Below are positions 1-14,030 of a stretch of 64,000 nucleotides of DNA, piece by piece (the first letter of the stretch is position 1; the number at the start of each line of letters is the position of its first letter). The notes below the pieces were generated by a model. The model was not told the origin of the DNA, searched no databases, and saw only the letters and a list, made by a program, of their open reading frames with translations. Location of the stretch: the NCBI RefSeq assembly GCF_033439725.1, contig NW_026944386.1:1488001-1552000 (forward strand), given 5' to 3'. This stretch comes from Neurospora tetraspora. Lineage: Eukaryota; Ascomycota; Sordariomycetes; Sordariales; Sordariaceae. Both the position numbers and the translations under genes were made by a program.

Positions 1-3000
1 TCTACAATCCTTCGCAAGAAGTCCCTATACTATATATATTATCAATTAAAATAACCCGACGAAATACTAGCCGATACTATTACTAATGCAGGAAAAAACG
101 ACAAAGAGCCCGAATTATCCTTTAGCTTATTCAATTAATATATTATAATAGCGGTCGAAAATATTAAAACTTTCGACGCTCGCCTAACCAAGCACAAGAT
201 TACTAACAATTTAAAATAGAAAATAGAAGAATTTACTAAATTATTTATGCGTAATTTAATTTAATCCCTAATATCCCCTTCTAAACTTTATTCCCTTCTT
301 TAAACCTCCCGTTTTCCAATTACCTAATTAAAGAAAAGTTCGTTAAATTATACTATAAAAACCCCTAGGCTATATTCTAAAAATTCAAACTACTATCCAT
401 TATAGGTATAGTATAGAAGGAATATGTATTAGAATTTTACTACCTCATTTCCCACCTAAACGTTAAATTTAAAACTATTTATAATTAAATCCCCACTTTA
501 ATCGACCGATATAGTACGTCCACTATTAACCCCGCTATAGTCTAATAATCAAAGGACTCCTTTATAGAAAAGGAAGATACTATCGAAGGATTAAAAAATT
601 TTGTTACTAATTTGAATATCGGTAAAGGAGTAATTAACAATAAAAATAAAATAAAAGCTAAAGAAATAATACTCCGTAGTATTAAAAAGGACGCTAGTAA
701 AGTATTTTTTAAAGCTTTCACCCGCTTTTTAACCTTACTCCCCGAAACTAATCCCAACGACGGAAAATACTCTAATTCCCGCCACCGCAATACGAAGTAA
801 ACCAACCCTACCAAATATTATAACTAGGATAAGGAAAACAATATTCCCTTCGAAGCTTAATACAATTTAATTTAAAATAAGTTCGAAATTAATATAAATT
901 ACTATCCGACCAACCGTAATAAATTTCTATACGTTAAGAATCATTTAGCCGGCTGCGCCTATTACAACTTAATATTATATTTATACAAAACTTACCCGAA
1001 TTAAACTAAAATTTACTCTAATTTAATAACTTATTTATAGTATTAATATTATAACTCTAAGTAGGAGGAGAATACACTTTAAAACTTTACTAAATTAAAA
1101 ATAAAAAATAACAATAATTTCGACTTCTTTAAGAATAAATTTATTCGGATAATTAACGAATATTAACGTTTTGAAACCGAATAGAAGCGGGAATTATTTT
1201 AGCACTTTCCTATTAAATATAAGAAATAAATAAATGTAAAATATTACAATTCATGTATTTCCTTCAAATTATATTATATAAACTACTCCAGTTTTAAATA
1301 AGTATTAAAAATCGCTAATAAGAATAAAGTTACTTCTAAATCGAATAAGAATAATAATTCCGGCGGAAGCAATAAAAAATCCGGTTCTAACTCTATTCTT
1401 AAACTTATTAGTAGAAATAGAAGTAGTAAAGGAGGTACCACTCGTTAAGGTAGCGACTACTACGAAGAGACTACTTAGTTATTTAATAAGGGTAAATACT
1501 TCTTCTATAAAGAGAAGGGTTATATTAAACGCGACTATCTTAAGAAAGAATATTTCGACTATAAACATCGTAATTACGTCGCCGCTATCGTTAATTATTA
1601 TTTAGTTTACGAAAACGAATCGGAAGCCCTAACCGCCCCGGCCGTAATTTCAATTAATAAGTAAGGAAATTAATTACCATAAGAAAATTAAATTCCTTCC
1701 TAAAGAAAGTATCGGTTCTAAAATAATAGAAAAAGAATAGAAAGAAATATGAAGGAAAAGAAGGATTTAATTTAATACTTTTCTTAAGAAGAGAATCTTT
1801 ATTTATTTAATATATTTTAATTAATAATAAAATTCTTTTATCTATATTTGATGCTTTGATCGATATAGGAGCAAACGGTCATTTATTTATTAGTACCGCT
1901 TTTACTGAAGGACTAAAAAAACCATTATTAGTAGAATTTACAAGTAATTTCCCAATTCGAAGGATCAACGATTACCAAGGAAAAATAAATTAGAGTATTA
2001 AAGAAGTTATCCGAACTATTTTACAAATTTAAAATCGAACTATACTACCCACGTATTTTATTATAATTAATATAGTATATAATATTATTATCGGCCGGAA
2101 ATAGTTTGACCTTTATAATATTTGAGTAAATTATACAAATTATCGTCTTTTTTTCCTTTAAAATAGAAACTAAACCCGGATTAATTAAAATACTTCGAGA
2201 TTTAAAATTTACCGGCTTCAATTAATCCCATTTACTAAAAGGATTTAAAATATTACAACACGTTAATAAATTAAAAAGATAAGCGATAAACGGATAGGAA
2301 AAATAATAAACGGATAGCTGTTCATTTTACGAACGGATATACCTCTACCGAATCTATCCTTAACAACTAACCTTTCCCCGACTATCGTAAGAAAGAATTT
2401 AATTTTAAAATACGAAATTAATATAGACGTGAAGCCTATTAATATTAAAAGGATATTAAAAAGCGTATTTTCGAATTAGAAGCCGCTTCCGATTAGGGAT
2501 TTAAAACTATTCCGATTATACCGGTTAACTTCTAATATACCTACGATAATATTAACGAATTTAATTATACCCGTCCCTAATATTTTCTCTAGAACCCTAC
2601 CGCGATTTTTAAAAAAAATAGACCCATTAAGTAAAATAGAACGTAATTTAATTAACTTTACTTACTTTATAGTACTATTTCCAGAATCCGAATTACAACC
2701 CTACTACCGGGAATAGTCCGTCGATAGGAAATAGGGATTAGACGCCTAAAGGACTTATTAATTAAAATACAATAATATAAATTAATATAAGTATTATCCT
2801 ACCTAGATACATATATTAGATAGAAACCTCTTTATATGTTCCGTAAAAAAAAAAAAAATTACTTACTCAATTAGTATTTTCGAAATCGATCGATTTATTT
2901 AACAAAAACGAATTATTAATAACCCCGCTTAGGAACCGCTTCCCCGCGACGAAAAGGACCTCTGCGATAAGGCCTTCCGTACAATACCCTTAAAATCCTA

Positions 3001-5134
3001 CAATAAAATCGAAATCTTTAATAAATTCAATTCAAATATATTGTCCAAATACCGGCCGTACAATTATAAAATAAACCTCGACGACGGCTATCGGCTAAAA
3101 GAATTTGGATATTGTCCTTTATACAAAATATTCTTCGACGAATTAGAAATAGTATAAAAGTATATTCTAAAAAACTTATTAAAGGGATTTATTAAAGCGA
3201 ATTCATTACTTTAGATAATACCTGTCTTATTCGTTAAGAAGGTTAACAGTAATCTCCGTTTTTGCGTCGACTATCGAAAATTCAACGCCATTATGTAGAA
3301 AGACTAATACCCGTTACCTTTAATCAAAAAAACGTTTACTAAAGTAATAAAAATATAATAATTTACGAAGATCGATATTTAATAAACGTTTTACCGGATT
3401 CGTATAAGGCTAGAAGATGAAGAATTGACCACTTTCTATATAGGTATAGGAGCCTTCAAATATAAAATATTACCCTTCGGCCTTACTAATAGTCCCGCTA
3501 ACTTCTAGAGTTTTATTAATTCCGTCCTTAGGGAATACTTAAGCAATTTCTATACAGTATATATCGACGACATTTTAATCTACTCGGACACTCTCAACAA
3601 ATATACTAACTACGTTAAAAAGGTCCTCCGTCGTTTGAAGGAAGTAAATTTGTAAACGGACTTTAAAAAGTACGAATTCTATATAACTAAAATAAAATTC
3701 CTAAGCTTTATTATAGGACGAGATAGTATCTCTATCGACCTAGAAAAGGTAGAAGTTATTAAGGAATAGGCCGTACCTTCTAACTTAAGAGGAATCTAAT
3801 CTTTCTTAAAATTCTATAATTTCTATCGAAGATTTATTAAAAATTACGGTCGCGTAGCGCGTCCCCTTACGAATTTGATACGAAAGGGAGAAGCGTTTAT
3901 ATAGACCGATAAATATTAAACTACTTTCGAAGAATTTAAAAAATTACTCGTAAAAGCCCCGCTATTAAAGTATTTCCGCTACAACGTTAAAACGAAGGTA
4001 GAAACGGACGCTAGTAATAGAATATTAGTAGGAATACTATTCTAACTATAAGAAGATACGGAAGAATAGTATCTAAATATTTTCTTTTTAGAGACGATAT
4101 AGAGCGCCGAATATAATTACCCTATTTACGATAAAGAATTGCTCGCCGTTATTAGGGCATTCCAAATATAGCGACCCGAATTTATTGGCTTCCAATAGAA
4201 TAAACCGTTTACAATTATTATTAATTATTAGGTATTTAAATATTTTAATACTAAATGCCTCCTTAACTTTTAATAAACCGGATAGGTAAAATTCTCATCC
4301 TAATACTACTTCGAAATCACCTATCGACCCGGTATAAAGAACGTAGTAATTAACGCGCTTTCCCGTAAATCCGAGGATTTAAAACCTAGAAGGATAAGAA
4401 GGACGTATACTATACACTTTAAATATTTAAACCTATTAAGGAAGGAGGGGTCGAAGTATCTACGATTGCCTCGATTTTAATGGATAAAGGTTTTATAAAA
4501 GAATTAGTCCCGATTATAATATTAGATAAAGAGGGTCTAAAATTAAGCCTAATGGAACCGGAAAAGTATAAACTAATAAACGTACTTATAAAGGCTAACC
4601 GAGAGGATAAATCTCTAGAGGAGTATCGTATCCGTAATTATAATTCGGACCCTAATTTTATCATACTAATTAACGGACTCTTGATATATTAAGACTATCT
4701 AATTATCCCCGAATTAAATAATTTGCATACGCGCATTATCGACAAATCCTATTCAATACTAATTATAGCCTACCTAAGGAGGAATAAAATTTGTATAATC
4801 TTTAAAATACGATACTAGTAGCCACGTATAGCTAAGGATATCGACTATTTCGTTAAGAATTATATAATATATAAAGTTAGTAAAGTCTCTAAAGATAAAA
4901 TGCTAGGTTTACTTTACCCGATTCCTCGGCTAGCCCAGAAATAAACGTCTATTATTATAGACTTCAAAAAAAGTACTAGGGGATAAATAAAATTTCGATA
5001 ATACATTAATAATAATTAACCATTTATTAAAATTATTTTCAATTACCCCTTATATAGAAAGTATCATGATTCGTAGTATTATTCGCATATATTACGAAGG
5101 ACCTTACCATATTTACAATATACTAGAGGAGGTG
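1..5134 (+). mobile_element. Gypsy (chromovirus) LTR retrotransposon, left part, RIP-mutated, truncated by window edge
   Basis: This is the gag-pol part of a Metaviridae (Gypsy) element, read on the plus strand and full of stops. Visible in order are a gag-like region, a zinc-knuckle remnant near 1490-1560, a retropepsin remnant near 1850-1890 (LID-x-GANGH with the Ser after Asp replaced), reverse transcriptase at about 3200-3600 with FCVDYRK and an intact YIDD box at 3560-3571, RNase H at about 3985-4360, and the integrase zinc-binding and core start at about 4700-5134. The frame resumes at 10986 after the Copia insertion. Many Gln and Trp positions are TAG or TAA, and CpA is rare while TpA is abundant, as RIP produces. 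The 5' LTR lies outside the window. It cannot encode working protein. Confidence 0.9.
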
Positions 5135-5286
5135 TGTTGTCGGGTGGGTTCATGTCCCCACCTCCCTTATCTTATCGTATAGGTCCATACCCTCACACCC
5201 TTCCTATATTTTAGCCCTCCACACTTCTTTTCCTTCTTAATTCTAATCTTCTCTCCATAGCACACATCTACACTTCTTTTCCAAGA
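5135..5286 (+). repeat. 5' LTR of Copia 1
   Basis: 152 bp, TGTTGTCGGG to CCAAGA. It matches 10824-10985 with many C/T and G/A differences and lacks about 10 bp near its 3' end that the other copy has. Confidence 0.9.
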
Positions 5287-5301
5287 GGTTATAAGCCCTC
5301 T
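5287..5301 (+). other. Primer-binding site of Copia 1
   Basis: GGTTATAAGCCCTCT follows the LTR directly and is identical in Copia 2. It resembles the complement of the anticodon arm of initiator Met-tRNA (one G-to-A difference, which RIP could cause), as in Copia elements primed by a tRNA half. A tRNA-Ile(UAU) primer is also possible. Confidence 0.5.
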
Positions 5302-8300
5302 AGCGATACAGAATCGCACCGCTTTCGCTACCCTCGCGCGCATCTAAGAATCAATCAAATTGCCGTCGCACTATATAATTGTTACGTACACGCCGCATCA
5401 CGATAACCCCGCCGACAAGACTAGCTCTATCGACGTTAGCCCACGACCGAATGAAAATTCTCGACCCCGGTCCCCGAAATTACAACCCCGCCCGTCAACC
5501 TAATGAATCTTCCCATTAATCTCGGCTACATTACCATAGAGTATAATACGACCTCGAACTTAATTCCCCTCAAGGGTGAATCCAACTTTAATACTTAGGC
5601 TCGCGCCTTACGCGTTCAATTCACTTCCCTCGGTTTAAAACCTTATATTGCGACCTTAAATCCCGCCCCTAAGGTGAAAGATACGACTAAGGAGGTAGAT
5701 GTAAAGGCCTTGGCCAAGTAGCACATAGATTGTACTAAAATTATAGGCATTATTCATTCAACTATTAATAATAAGGCCGTCTAATCTATCCTATTAATTA
5801 ACGGCTAGAATAAAGATAACGACGACCCTAAATACCTCTACGACCTCATTTGCGATAGTATTTCTAACGTTACTAACGAAGCTAAGAACAACGTTCTTAA
5901 TAAATATTAAACCCTTAAATACTCTTCTTTTACCTCTCTCAAGTCTTTTTTTATACGTTACTAAGCCCTTCGTAAACGTATTAAAGATATCGGCTACAAA
6001 ATTAACGATACCGTCGAATTAACGAACCTATTTAATACTATTAAATATTCTTACCCTATTGATGTTAAATTTTGGGCGGCCGATTCAAACAAAAATCTTC
6101 TAACTACCAAGTCTTTCCTAAATTAGTTATTAACTGTAGCTAATACTAAGAAGTCTCTCAATAATATAGTTTTTACTAAGGTTAAAACTAAAGCTATAAA
6201 GATTAAGAGTAACGGCAACGGTTACGATTAGGACCGTACTACTTACAATACTTATAATAAAAGGATTATTAAGGGTTAGAAACACTTCCCCTATAGCTAT
6301 TATTGTACCTCGGAGTATTTTGATTGTTAGTAGTATAATTCTAACAAGGCTCCTAATGGTTGAAGGAATAAGAAGAAGGCGATAAATGAGAAGGAGAAAA
6401 AGAATAAAGCTATTAGTATTAGTATTACCGCTGTGGTTTTAAGTAATAATTCTAATATTTATAATCCGGCGACCTCTACTATTAATTCCAACCAGTTATT
6501 TAAATTAGGCGGTCTATTATTTAATAATAACTTCCTAGAAAATTTTCACTAAAGCTCCTAATGAAGGATTCCATAGAACTAATTACTTCTAGATATATAT
6601 AAAGTAGTAATAATATTCAATTTAATCTCGTTAAAGTCCAATAAATTCCCGAAGCAACTTTATTTTTAATATATAAAAATATGATAATATTTAATAGCGG
6701 CTACGTATCGAATATTTTTAATAATATTAAATAATTTATTAAATTATACCGGTTATCAAAATCGGTAAACTATTAAGTAACTAATAGCTAATTATTATTA
6801 AAGTCTTATTATATTAGGGTAATTAAATTACAATTACTAATAGTATTAGGGAAATTATATGTTTATTAAAATTAAGGATACAATTTACTCTCTTTCAATA
6901 CCAATTAACCTTTTAATAATAATTAATCTAATTAATAATAATATAATTTAGGATATAGCAATAAATAAACTGTTATTTAATAAAGGACCGCATTAAGGAT
7001 AATAGGTACAATACTACGAAATAAATAATTTACTAATCCTACCGGTATCGCCGCCAAAAGAAATCAATTAAAAATACCGTTATTAAACGTCCGGCCTAGC
7101 CTTAATAACGATAATAAATTACGATATAATATACCGATGTTTAATATATGTAGGAAAGGATTAAGTTTTGAAGGCCTATAAAGATACCGGTATAAAACTA
7201 ATTAATATTAGCGATATTAAAATTAAATATAATATTTACTTACGAAGTAAATTAATTAATATTATTCATAAAGTATTTAACCTAATAGTGACGAAACCTC
7301 TAAAAGTTATAGAGATCGATATATAGAATTATAATATTGCCGGCTATATAGGTTATAAATACGTAGTTCACTTTATTTATATAGTGAGCGGTTTCTATTA
7401 GATTAAAATAATTAGGGAGAAAAGGGATAGTTTAATAATTATTAAAGAGTAGAAGAAGTACGTAGAGCTTTAAATAAGGCTAAGAGTAAAAGTTTTAAAC
7501 TTTAATAGTAATACAAATTTTAACTTTGGTTTTAAGGATTTTCAAAACGATTCTATTGTAATATAAGGAAGGGAAGAGGGCGTTAAAATATTAAAAACCC
7601 CAATACATACTCTATAAATAAATAGTACCCCCGAAAGAGCTAGAAGAATAATAAAAAAACATTAAAGGCGATTATTCTCAAGTAAAATATTCCTATTGAA
7701 CTATAGCTATTAATTATTAACTCTATCGTTAAAATAATAAATTTACTACCTACCAAATTAAATAAGGAATATATCAGCCCATACGAAATTCTTAGTAGAG
7801 TAGTAAATATTCTAAGCCCTAATCCTAATATCAAATACCTTCGTACATACTATTATATAGCCTACTATTATATTAAGAAAAAAAGAAGGGTATAAGGAAA
7901 CAAGTTCGTAAAGCGTTCAAAGCGAAGCTATTTAATGAAATATAATAATTTCAATAAAAGGATTTTCCTAATCTAGGATCGAGAATTCAAACAATTTATT
8001 AAAGCGAATATAATATAATTCTTTAAAACTTCTCCTAAAGAAAGCCCCGAAAAAGAGAAATTTAATTATAGTATTATATTCTTAAATTAACCTATTAAAT
8101 AAGTAGAGGAGGTGTTCGAAAGTAAGAAACAAGTTTGGATAATAGTAATAGGGAATTAATTACTAGAATTACTATTTTAATAAGGAGGATAGAAGTAAGA
8201 AAAGTAAAAGAAGGACCCTACGCTATTACTAAATATTACGCTGGCCCCCATCCCCAATATCCCGATAACACTATCCCTAAGCCCGACGAATCTATTTCTA

Positions 8301-10823
8301 AGACAGACGAATCCATTTCTAGGACCGATAACCCCTCCTATAAGCCTAATTAATCCACTTATAAAACTAACGAACCCAATTGTAGGACCGGAGGACAAAT
8401 TAATAGAAGAAAGTTCAATATTGGAAAGTAAAGAAGGAAGTATACTTACGCCGATAAAGGATACGATATAGTAACTATAGTAATTAATAATATAAAGTAT
8501 TATATAATTAGTAGAGTAAAATAAGGAAGAAAGGGATTTATCGTTTTAATCTTTCAATAATAATAAGGATATATTAGAATTATTTAATAATATCGATAAT
8601 GGGAATTATAATAATAATACCGAAAGGGACGAAGTAAAATACGAAGAGGAAAATTTACTATTCAATAAATTATTTATATATTCGTCTTTTATTAACTTTT
8701 ACAATTTTAATGAAAAAGCGCCTATTCCCTCTCTCCGTAATTAATTATATTGATCATTAATACCCAATCTTCTAATAAGGGAATTAATAACGAAAGACGC
8801 GGAAAATAATAAAATATCCCCAGACCGAATTCAAGTATCTTCGGGGATGGAAGCCCCGATAATAGAATAATACTAAATATCCTTGGAATTAGAAATTCCG
8901 ATAACGGTACCGGAGGTTCTAACGATGGCGCCGGAAATAATAGCCTTTAGTAGGCCCCAAAAACGAGTAGTACTAATATTAATTGATATAGCTGATAAAA
9001 TAAAAGTAGTTGATAATAATCGCACGATTTAAAATAATGAATATAGTAATCTAATGATTCCTTCTTTCTACTTTAGTTTATAAAAGAAGGGAATTATTTA
9101 ATAGAATATTAAACTAATATATTTAATAATAATTAAAATAATATACAATTTTAAAGCCTCCTAAAATATTCCTAAAAATTATAACTAAGCGAAAAAAAGA
9201 AAAAAACTTCGAAATATATTAGAAGCCGGCAATAAAAAAATAGATTAACATATTAGAAGATGGGGGAATTTATAATTTAATCCTAATAACCCTAAATATA
9301 ATAATTTTATTAATAAAATAAATTTATAATAAGAAAGATAATTTAGAATTAAAAACGAAGGATCCTAAGGCTAAATACGTAGCGTATAGCAACTTCGAAT
9401 AGGGTTTTTAGGATTTAAAGGAAGTTTACGCTACAATTGCCAATACCGCTAACGTAAAGATATTCTTAATTATAATAGTAGTTCTAAATTTAGAATATTA
9501 CTAATTTAATTTCAATATAGCGTTCTTAAATACTTTAATACTTAAGGGCAAAAAGTACTACGTTAAATAGCTAATAAATTTTTAAAAGGGATTAAGAAAT
9601 AAGAAGATTAAATTAGTTTACCTATTTTAACGAACGTTATATAATTTTGAAAAGAGTCCTCTCTATTAATTTTAAATACTTCTTCCTATTTTGATAAAGC
9701 TCGGTTTTAAACCTATTAGCGATAATATTTACCTCTTTAATAATATGAAGCTAAGAATATTATTAGTACTCTACGTTAACGACTTTTTAATTATAGCGTC
9801 CTTATAATTAATTATTTTTAATATTAAGGATTAATTACATATATACTTCAAACTCAAGTATTTAAGGGAGGTAAAAACCTTTTTAAGTTTTAATATTTTA
9901 AAACACAGGGAGGAAAGGATAATCTTTATATTTCAAACTAAATATATTAAGGCCCTATTTAAGAAGTTTGGCTATAATGACCTATACGGAATTAATATAT
10001 TATAGCCTTAGGACGTTAAGGTTAGAGATTATAAAGTAAGAAATAAATTGCTAAAGTAATAAAAGAAATATATTAAGAAGATTAGGAGTTTTAATCACTT
10101 ATCGATAGGTATACGATTAAATATTACGTTTATAATTAATAGACTTTACGACGTAAATATAATACCTACAATAGGTTCGATAACGGTTATAAAATATCTC
10201 TTCTATTACTTAATAAAGACTATCGATATAGGTATAATCCTAGGAGGGAGAATGTCACTAAGAAACATAAATGTAAAGGCATTCGGAAATACCTCGTTTA
10301 CTAACGACCTAACGATTTGATATAATATTAGTAATCATATTATATTTCTAATTGGCGGCCCAATATTCTAGAAATTAAAGAAACAGGCTTTCGTTATAAT
10401 AAACATAATCAAAGCGGAATTTACAAACTTGGTACCAATTGCGAAATTATTATAATAGATCGCATATATATTAGAAGAGCTTAGATATATTCAACCACTA
10501 CTAAAAGTTCTATATACCGATAGTAAGAATGCTAGGGATAGGGTACTGAATTGTAAAGTTCCTGGAAGGAACCGTTGTATAGATGTAAGGTTCAAATGGA
10601 TTATTGAGAATGTCGAAGTATAGGAATTTAATATTATTTATATTAAAAGAGAGGAGATAATTGCAAACGGTTTGATAAAACCGTTGAAGGCGGATAAGTA
10701 TGGTAGATTTGTTTCAATATTAGGACTAGAAGCTAGGAAAATTCCTTGGGGTTGATAACACTATAGATTATTTGTTTGTTTACTTATAATAGCTTCTATG
10801 AATTGTTTTGGGTTACGGGGGCG

Positions 10824-10985
10824 TATTGTCGGGTAGGTTCATATCCCCACCTCCCTTGTCTTGTCGTGTGGGTCTATGCCCTCATACCCTTCCTATATTT
10901 TAGCCCTCCACACTTCTTTTCCTTTTTACTTCTAGTCTTCTCTCCATAGTACACATCTACCCTTCTTTTGCCCTCTCGTCCAAGA
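10824..10985 (+). repeat. 3' LTR of Copia 1
   Basis: 162 bp, starts TATTGTCGGG (the second base G mutated to A) and ends CCAAGA. It follows a purine-rich tract ending GGGGGCG at 10823. Confidence 0.9.
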
Positions 10986-12452
10986 AGGTGATTTCCGATA
11001 GAGGGCCGCAATTTACGTCTACGTTTATAAATAAAATATCGAAATTAACGAAGACGAAATAGAAACTAGCTACCGTAGGATACAATTAAATAGCGGGCTA
11101 AGCAAAGATTATAAATACCTATATTAACTAATACCCCCGGCCATTTATAAATTACTATTAAAATAACTAGTCCGAAGCTATTCTAACCCTAAACATAGTA
11201 TAGAATAACCTTCCTTAAAATAGTATAGGCCCATCTCCCTACGAAATTATATTTAAATATCTAATAAAAATACCTTTCGATTAGGATACCCTTACCTAAG
11301 ACCCTAATATACTACGGACGGAGCAATTAATCCGGAAATAGGCGTAAAATTACACTTAGTATATTCGGAGGTATATTTAATACGCTAGAAAAATTATACT
11401 GAAAGTATAAAAATAATAAGCGGCGTAGGCTAATAAAAAGCGGAGGGAACCTAATTTCGAATTAAAAAATAGGATTATTATTATTAAAAGGCTTTAATCC
11501 ACGACTATTCGACCTAATAATAAATTCGATTTCCCTAATACCCGTAACTATTATAAAATTATTAAGAAAGTAGAGTACTCCTACCGTTTAAAATTATTAA
11601 AAAATTAGAAGGATACCGATATCTTCTACGTAAACCGCTTATAGAAATACAACAATAACCCGCTCCCGGGGCAGGTATTCGATTACCCCGGCCTAATTAA
11701 TACAAACGAAGACGGAAACCCCGAATAGGAAATCAATAAAATAATAGTATCTAAAATAATTAACGGAAAATTCTTTTACTAGGCGGATTAAAGAAGTTAA
11801 GACCCTGATTTAAAATAATATTCCACTTCCGACTTTAAATACGTACTGAAGGCACTTTAGGACTTTTACAAAACTAATCCGAATACTCCGAGCCCGCTCC
11901 AACGATTAATAAATTGGTTGAACGAAAATACAAAATAATACGACAATAACAAATACCTTAAGGCGGAAGGAGTAAGACGTTTACAACGTATTATAAGGAA
12001 GAAATAAACGTTCTATATAATTATTTAATAAAATTCGCAGACGAATCTTGTATATAGGGGGGGGGGGGGGGGGGTAATATAACGGCGGTAATAGACTAGC
12101 AAGCTAAGTCTAGGCTTAGGTGCCATACGCGATAGAATAAAATATATAGAGGTTCTAAATATAATACAGGCTAAAAGATACAAACTATTTAATTAACTAT
12201 ACTAAAACTAGTTATAGGGTAGACCCTAATACGTATAGGGGTTTATCCTATAGGTAAAGGGGATACAAATAAAGGGATTGGCTAATAGCGACCCGCATGT
12301 AGGTCCCGCTGTCGCTTATACGACTAGGGTATTTATTTGGGTCTGTACGCTTATACCTAATTCTCTTCCTCTTTTCTTTTCCCCATCTGAAATCTTCTGT
12401 CATAGATGGAATCTTAGCTTTGCCTTCGACTCACCCATACTGTGCCCTTACA
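10986..12452 (+). mobile_element. Gypsy (chromovirus) element, right part: integrase end, chromodomain, 3' LTR
   Basis: The integrase frame broken at 5134 resumes here with a SDRGPQF motif and runs through the integrase C-terminal region to a chromodomain remnant at about 11690-11900 (aromatic cage region recognisable despite Trp-to-stop changes). An unusual run of 18 G (12057-12074) marks the polypurine tract, followed by an LTR from about 12078 to 12452. The chromodomain places the element among chromoviruses, which use it to target heterochromatin (family knowledge). All reading frames are interrupted. Confidence 0.85.
12078..12452 (+). repeat. Gypsy-type LTR, copy 1
   Basis: This repeats at 14031-14412 with C/T and G/A differences. 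Shared blocks include TATACGACTA and CCTTCGACTCACC, and both end CCCTTRCA. The left border after the G-run is approximate. It is probably the 3' LTR of the Gypsy element to its left. Confidence 0.75.
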
Positions 12453-13260
12453 CCTACCCCAACGCCCCGCCCGACGACGGCTCCAACCCCCCCGGCCCCG
12501 AAGCGCTTCAAGCGTATTACCGACTTAAAAGAATAAATTAACACCGTAGCGAGCTATATTACCGCCGGCCTAATAATAAAAGCAATCCCTATCGAACCCG
12601 CCGAACTATTAACGGAGGAATTAAAGAAACTAAACGAAGTATTCAGCAAAATCTTCGGCAAACTATTAGAAATATACCAAAGGAAGAGACCCCCTATAAG
12701 AAACGTAGTAGATAAGTTAGAAATAAGGACGTATTAATAAAGAGACGACGATTGGAAGCCGGGTAAGATTAGGGATATAAGGAAGATCTGGGAGCTACGA
12801 ACGGAAGAGTTCGAGTAAACGTTTTAATTACGGATAAAGGACCTTAAAGACGGGGATTGAAGGATAATCTATTATTTTATATGAATATAAATTTTAAAGT
12901 TCTAGAGCTTCTTTTGTAGGGAGGTAATGTCATAGGATTACTTATAACTATACCTTGCACATATACAGCTCCCGCCATTGGCAATCGAGCCTCGTACCGT
13001 ATTATTACTACTATACTATTAGCCAATAGTACATTACGTGCATGTGTACGTACAGGTCTGGCTCTGGGTATGGCTCAGCCCTACCCTATATCGCCAGACC
13101 TCTGCACACTCCTCCCTCTTCCTCTCCTCGTACAACTACGCATATCCAACCTACCCCCTAACCGTCGCCTTGCCCCGTGATACGAATTTATTAGTAGGGA
13201 ATAATATAAATGCTTTTATTACTTTTAGTTCCTGCAAGAGCGATTTAAATTTTATATAGA
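12453..13260 (+). mobile_element. Fragment of another LTR element with polypurine tract and LTR start
   Basis: 12478-12900 gives a plus-strand frame, with a few Trp/Gln-to-stop positions, that I do not recognise. It is followed by GTAGGGAGG and TGTCATAGG (12928), the usual Gypsy polypurine tract-LTR junction. The stretch to about 13260 would be LTR and is less AT-rich than its surroundings. No second copy lies in the window, so the borders are unproven. Confidence 0.45.
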
Positions 13261-14030
13261 AGGAAGTTTAGAGATATATCCGGAGTAGTTTCTATTTTTC
13301 TATTATTTATTCGTTTATTTGAAATTGGGTAATAAATTCGTTAGAGAGAAGGTTAGTATTATTCTGTTCGAAGTATAAATAAACGTTAGTATCCGAGAGT
13401 ATTTTGCGTACGGTAGGTTCCTTAAATGCGTTAATAAATGTATTAAAACGTTTGTTATACTGCTAGGATGTTATAATCCTTCGATAAGCATAGAGGTAAA
13501 TTAGGTATTATTATAACTTCGTTTAATAATAATCTTTGATAAAAATATTAATATGTTCGAATAATTTTTCAATAGGGTTTAAAATATCGGAATTATTATT
13601 CGAAATATTTACTTAAAAAGTGTTTATTTTAAAGGCTTTAAAAAGGGGCTTTAAAGTATTTGCTTTAAATGTAAAGGGTTTATTAGAAGATTCGTTGGAG
13701 GATTTTTGATGGGGGTTAGTATATAGTAATTAGGATATAGGTAGAGGAGATGTAAGTGTAGAAGTTGGTTGGGTTGCCCGATATAGTTAGTAGGATGTAG
13801 GTATATTATTAATATTAGGAAGAGCGGGAAAAGATGGAGGAGATAATAGGATTAATGAGTATATGGTGTTAGATATGCGTATAGGGCGTACGTATAAGGC
13901 CTATGGTTACGTTGGGTGGTACAATAATATATGGGATAAGTTGGGATATGTGATTAGTTTGCGTATAATGGACCCTTCTATCTATATTAGGTTTAGACCA
14001 TAGTATAGCTGCGTTTCTTTATTTTGCGGA
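13261..14030. other. AT-rich decayed repeat DNA, unclassified
   Basis: No frame without frequent stops on either strand and no recognised domain. By base composition it is probably RIP-mutated transposon debris. Confidence 0.5.

Larger units (their letters stand above)
5135..10985 (+). mobile_element. Copia LTR retrotransposon 1, nested in the Gypsy integrase, heavily RIP-mutated
   Basis: This is a full-length Pseudoviridae (Copia) element. It starts TGTTG at 5135 and ends CCAAGA at 10985, flanked by the perfect 5-bp duplication AGGTG (5130-5134 and 10986-10990). The inside shows gag (about 5500-6560), a protease remnant near 6690, integrase (about 7150-8100), reverse transcriptase (about 9300-9960) and RNase H (about 10380-10760), the Copia order INT-RT-RH. 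The catalytic RT box reads YVND (near 9765-9776), so one Asp codon has become Asn by a TpG-to-TpA change. Stops occur throughout. A purine-rich tract ending GGGGGCG lies just before the 3' LTR. It is the older of the two Copia copies here, judged by stronger decay. Confidence 0.92.
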
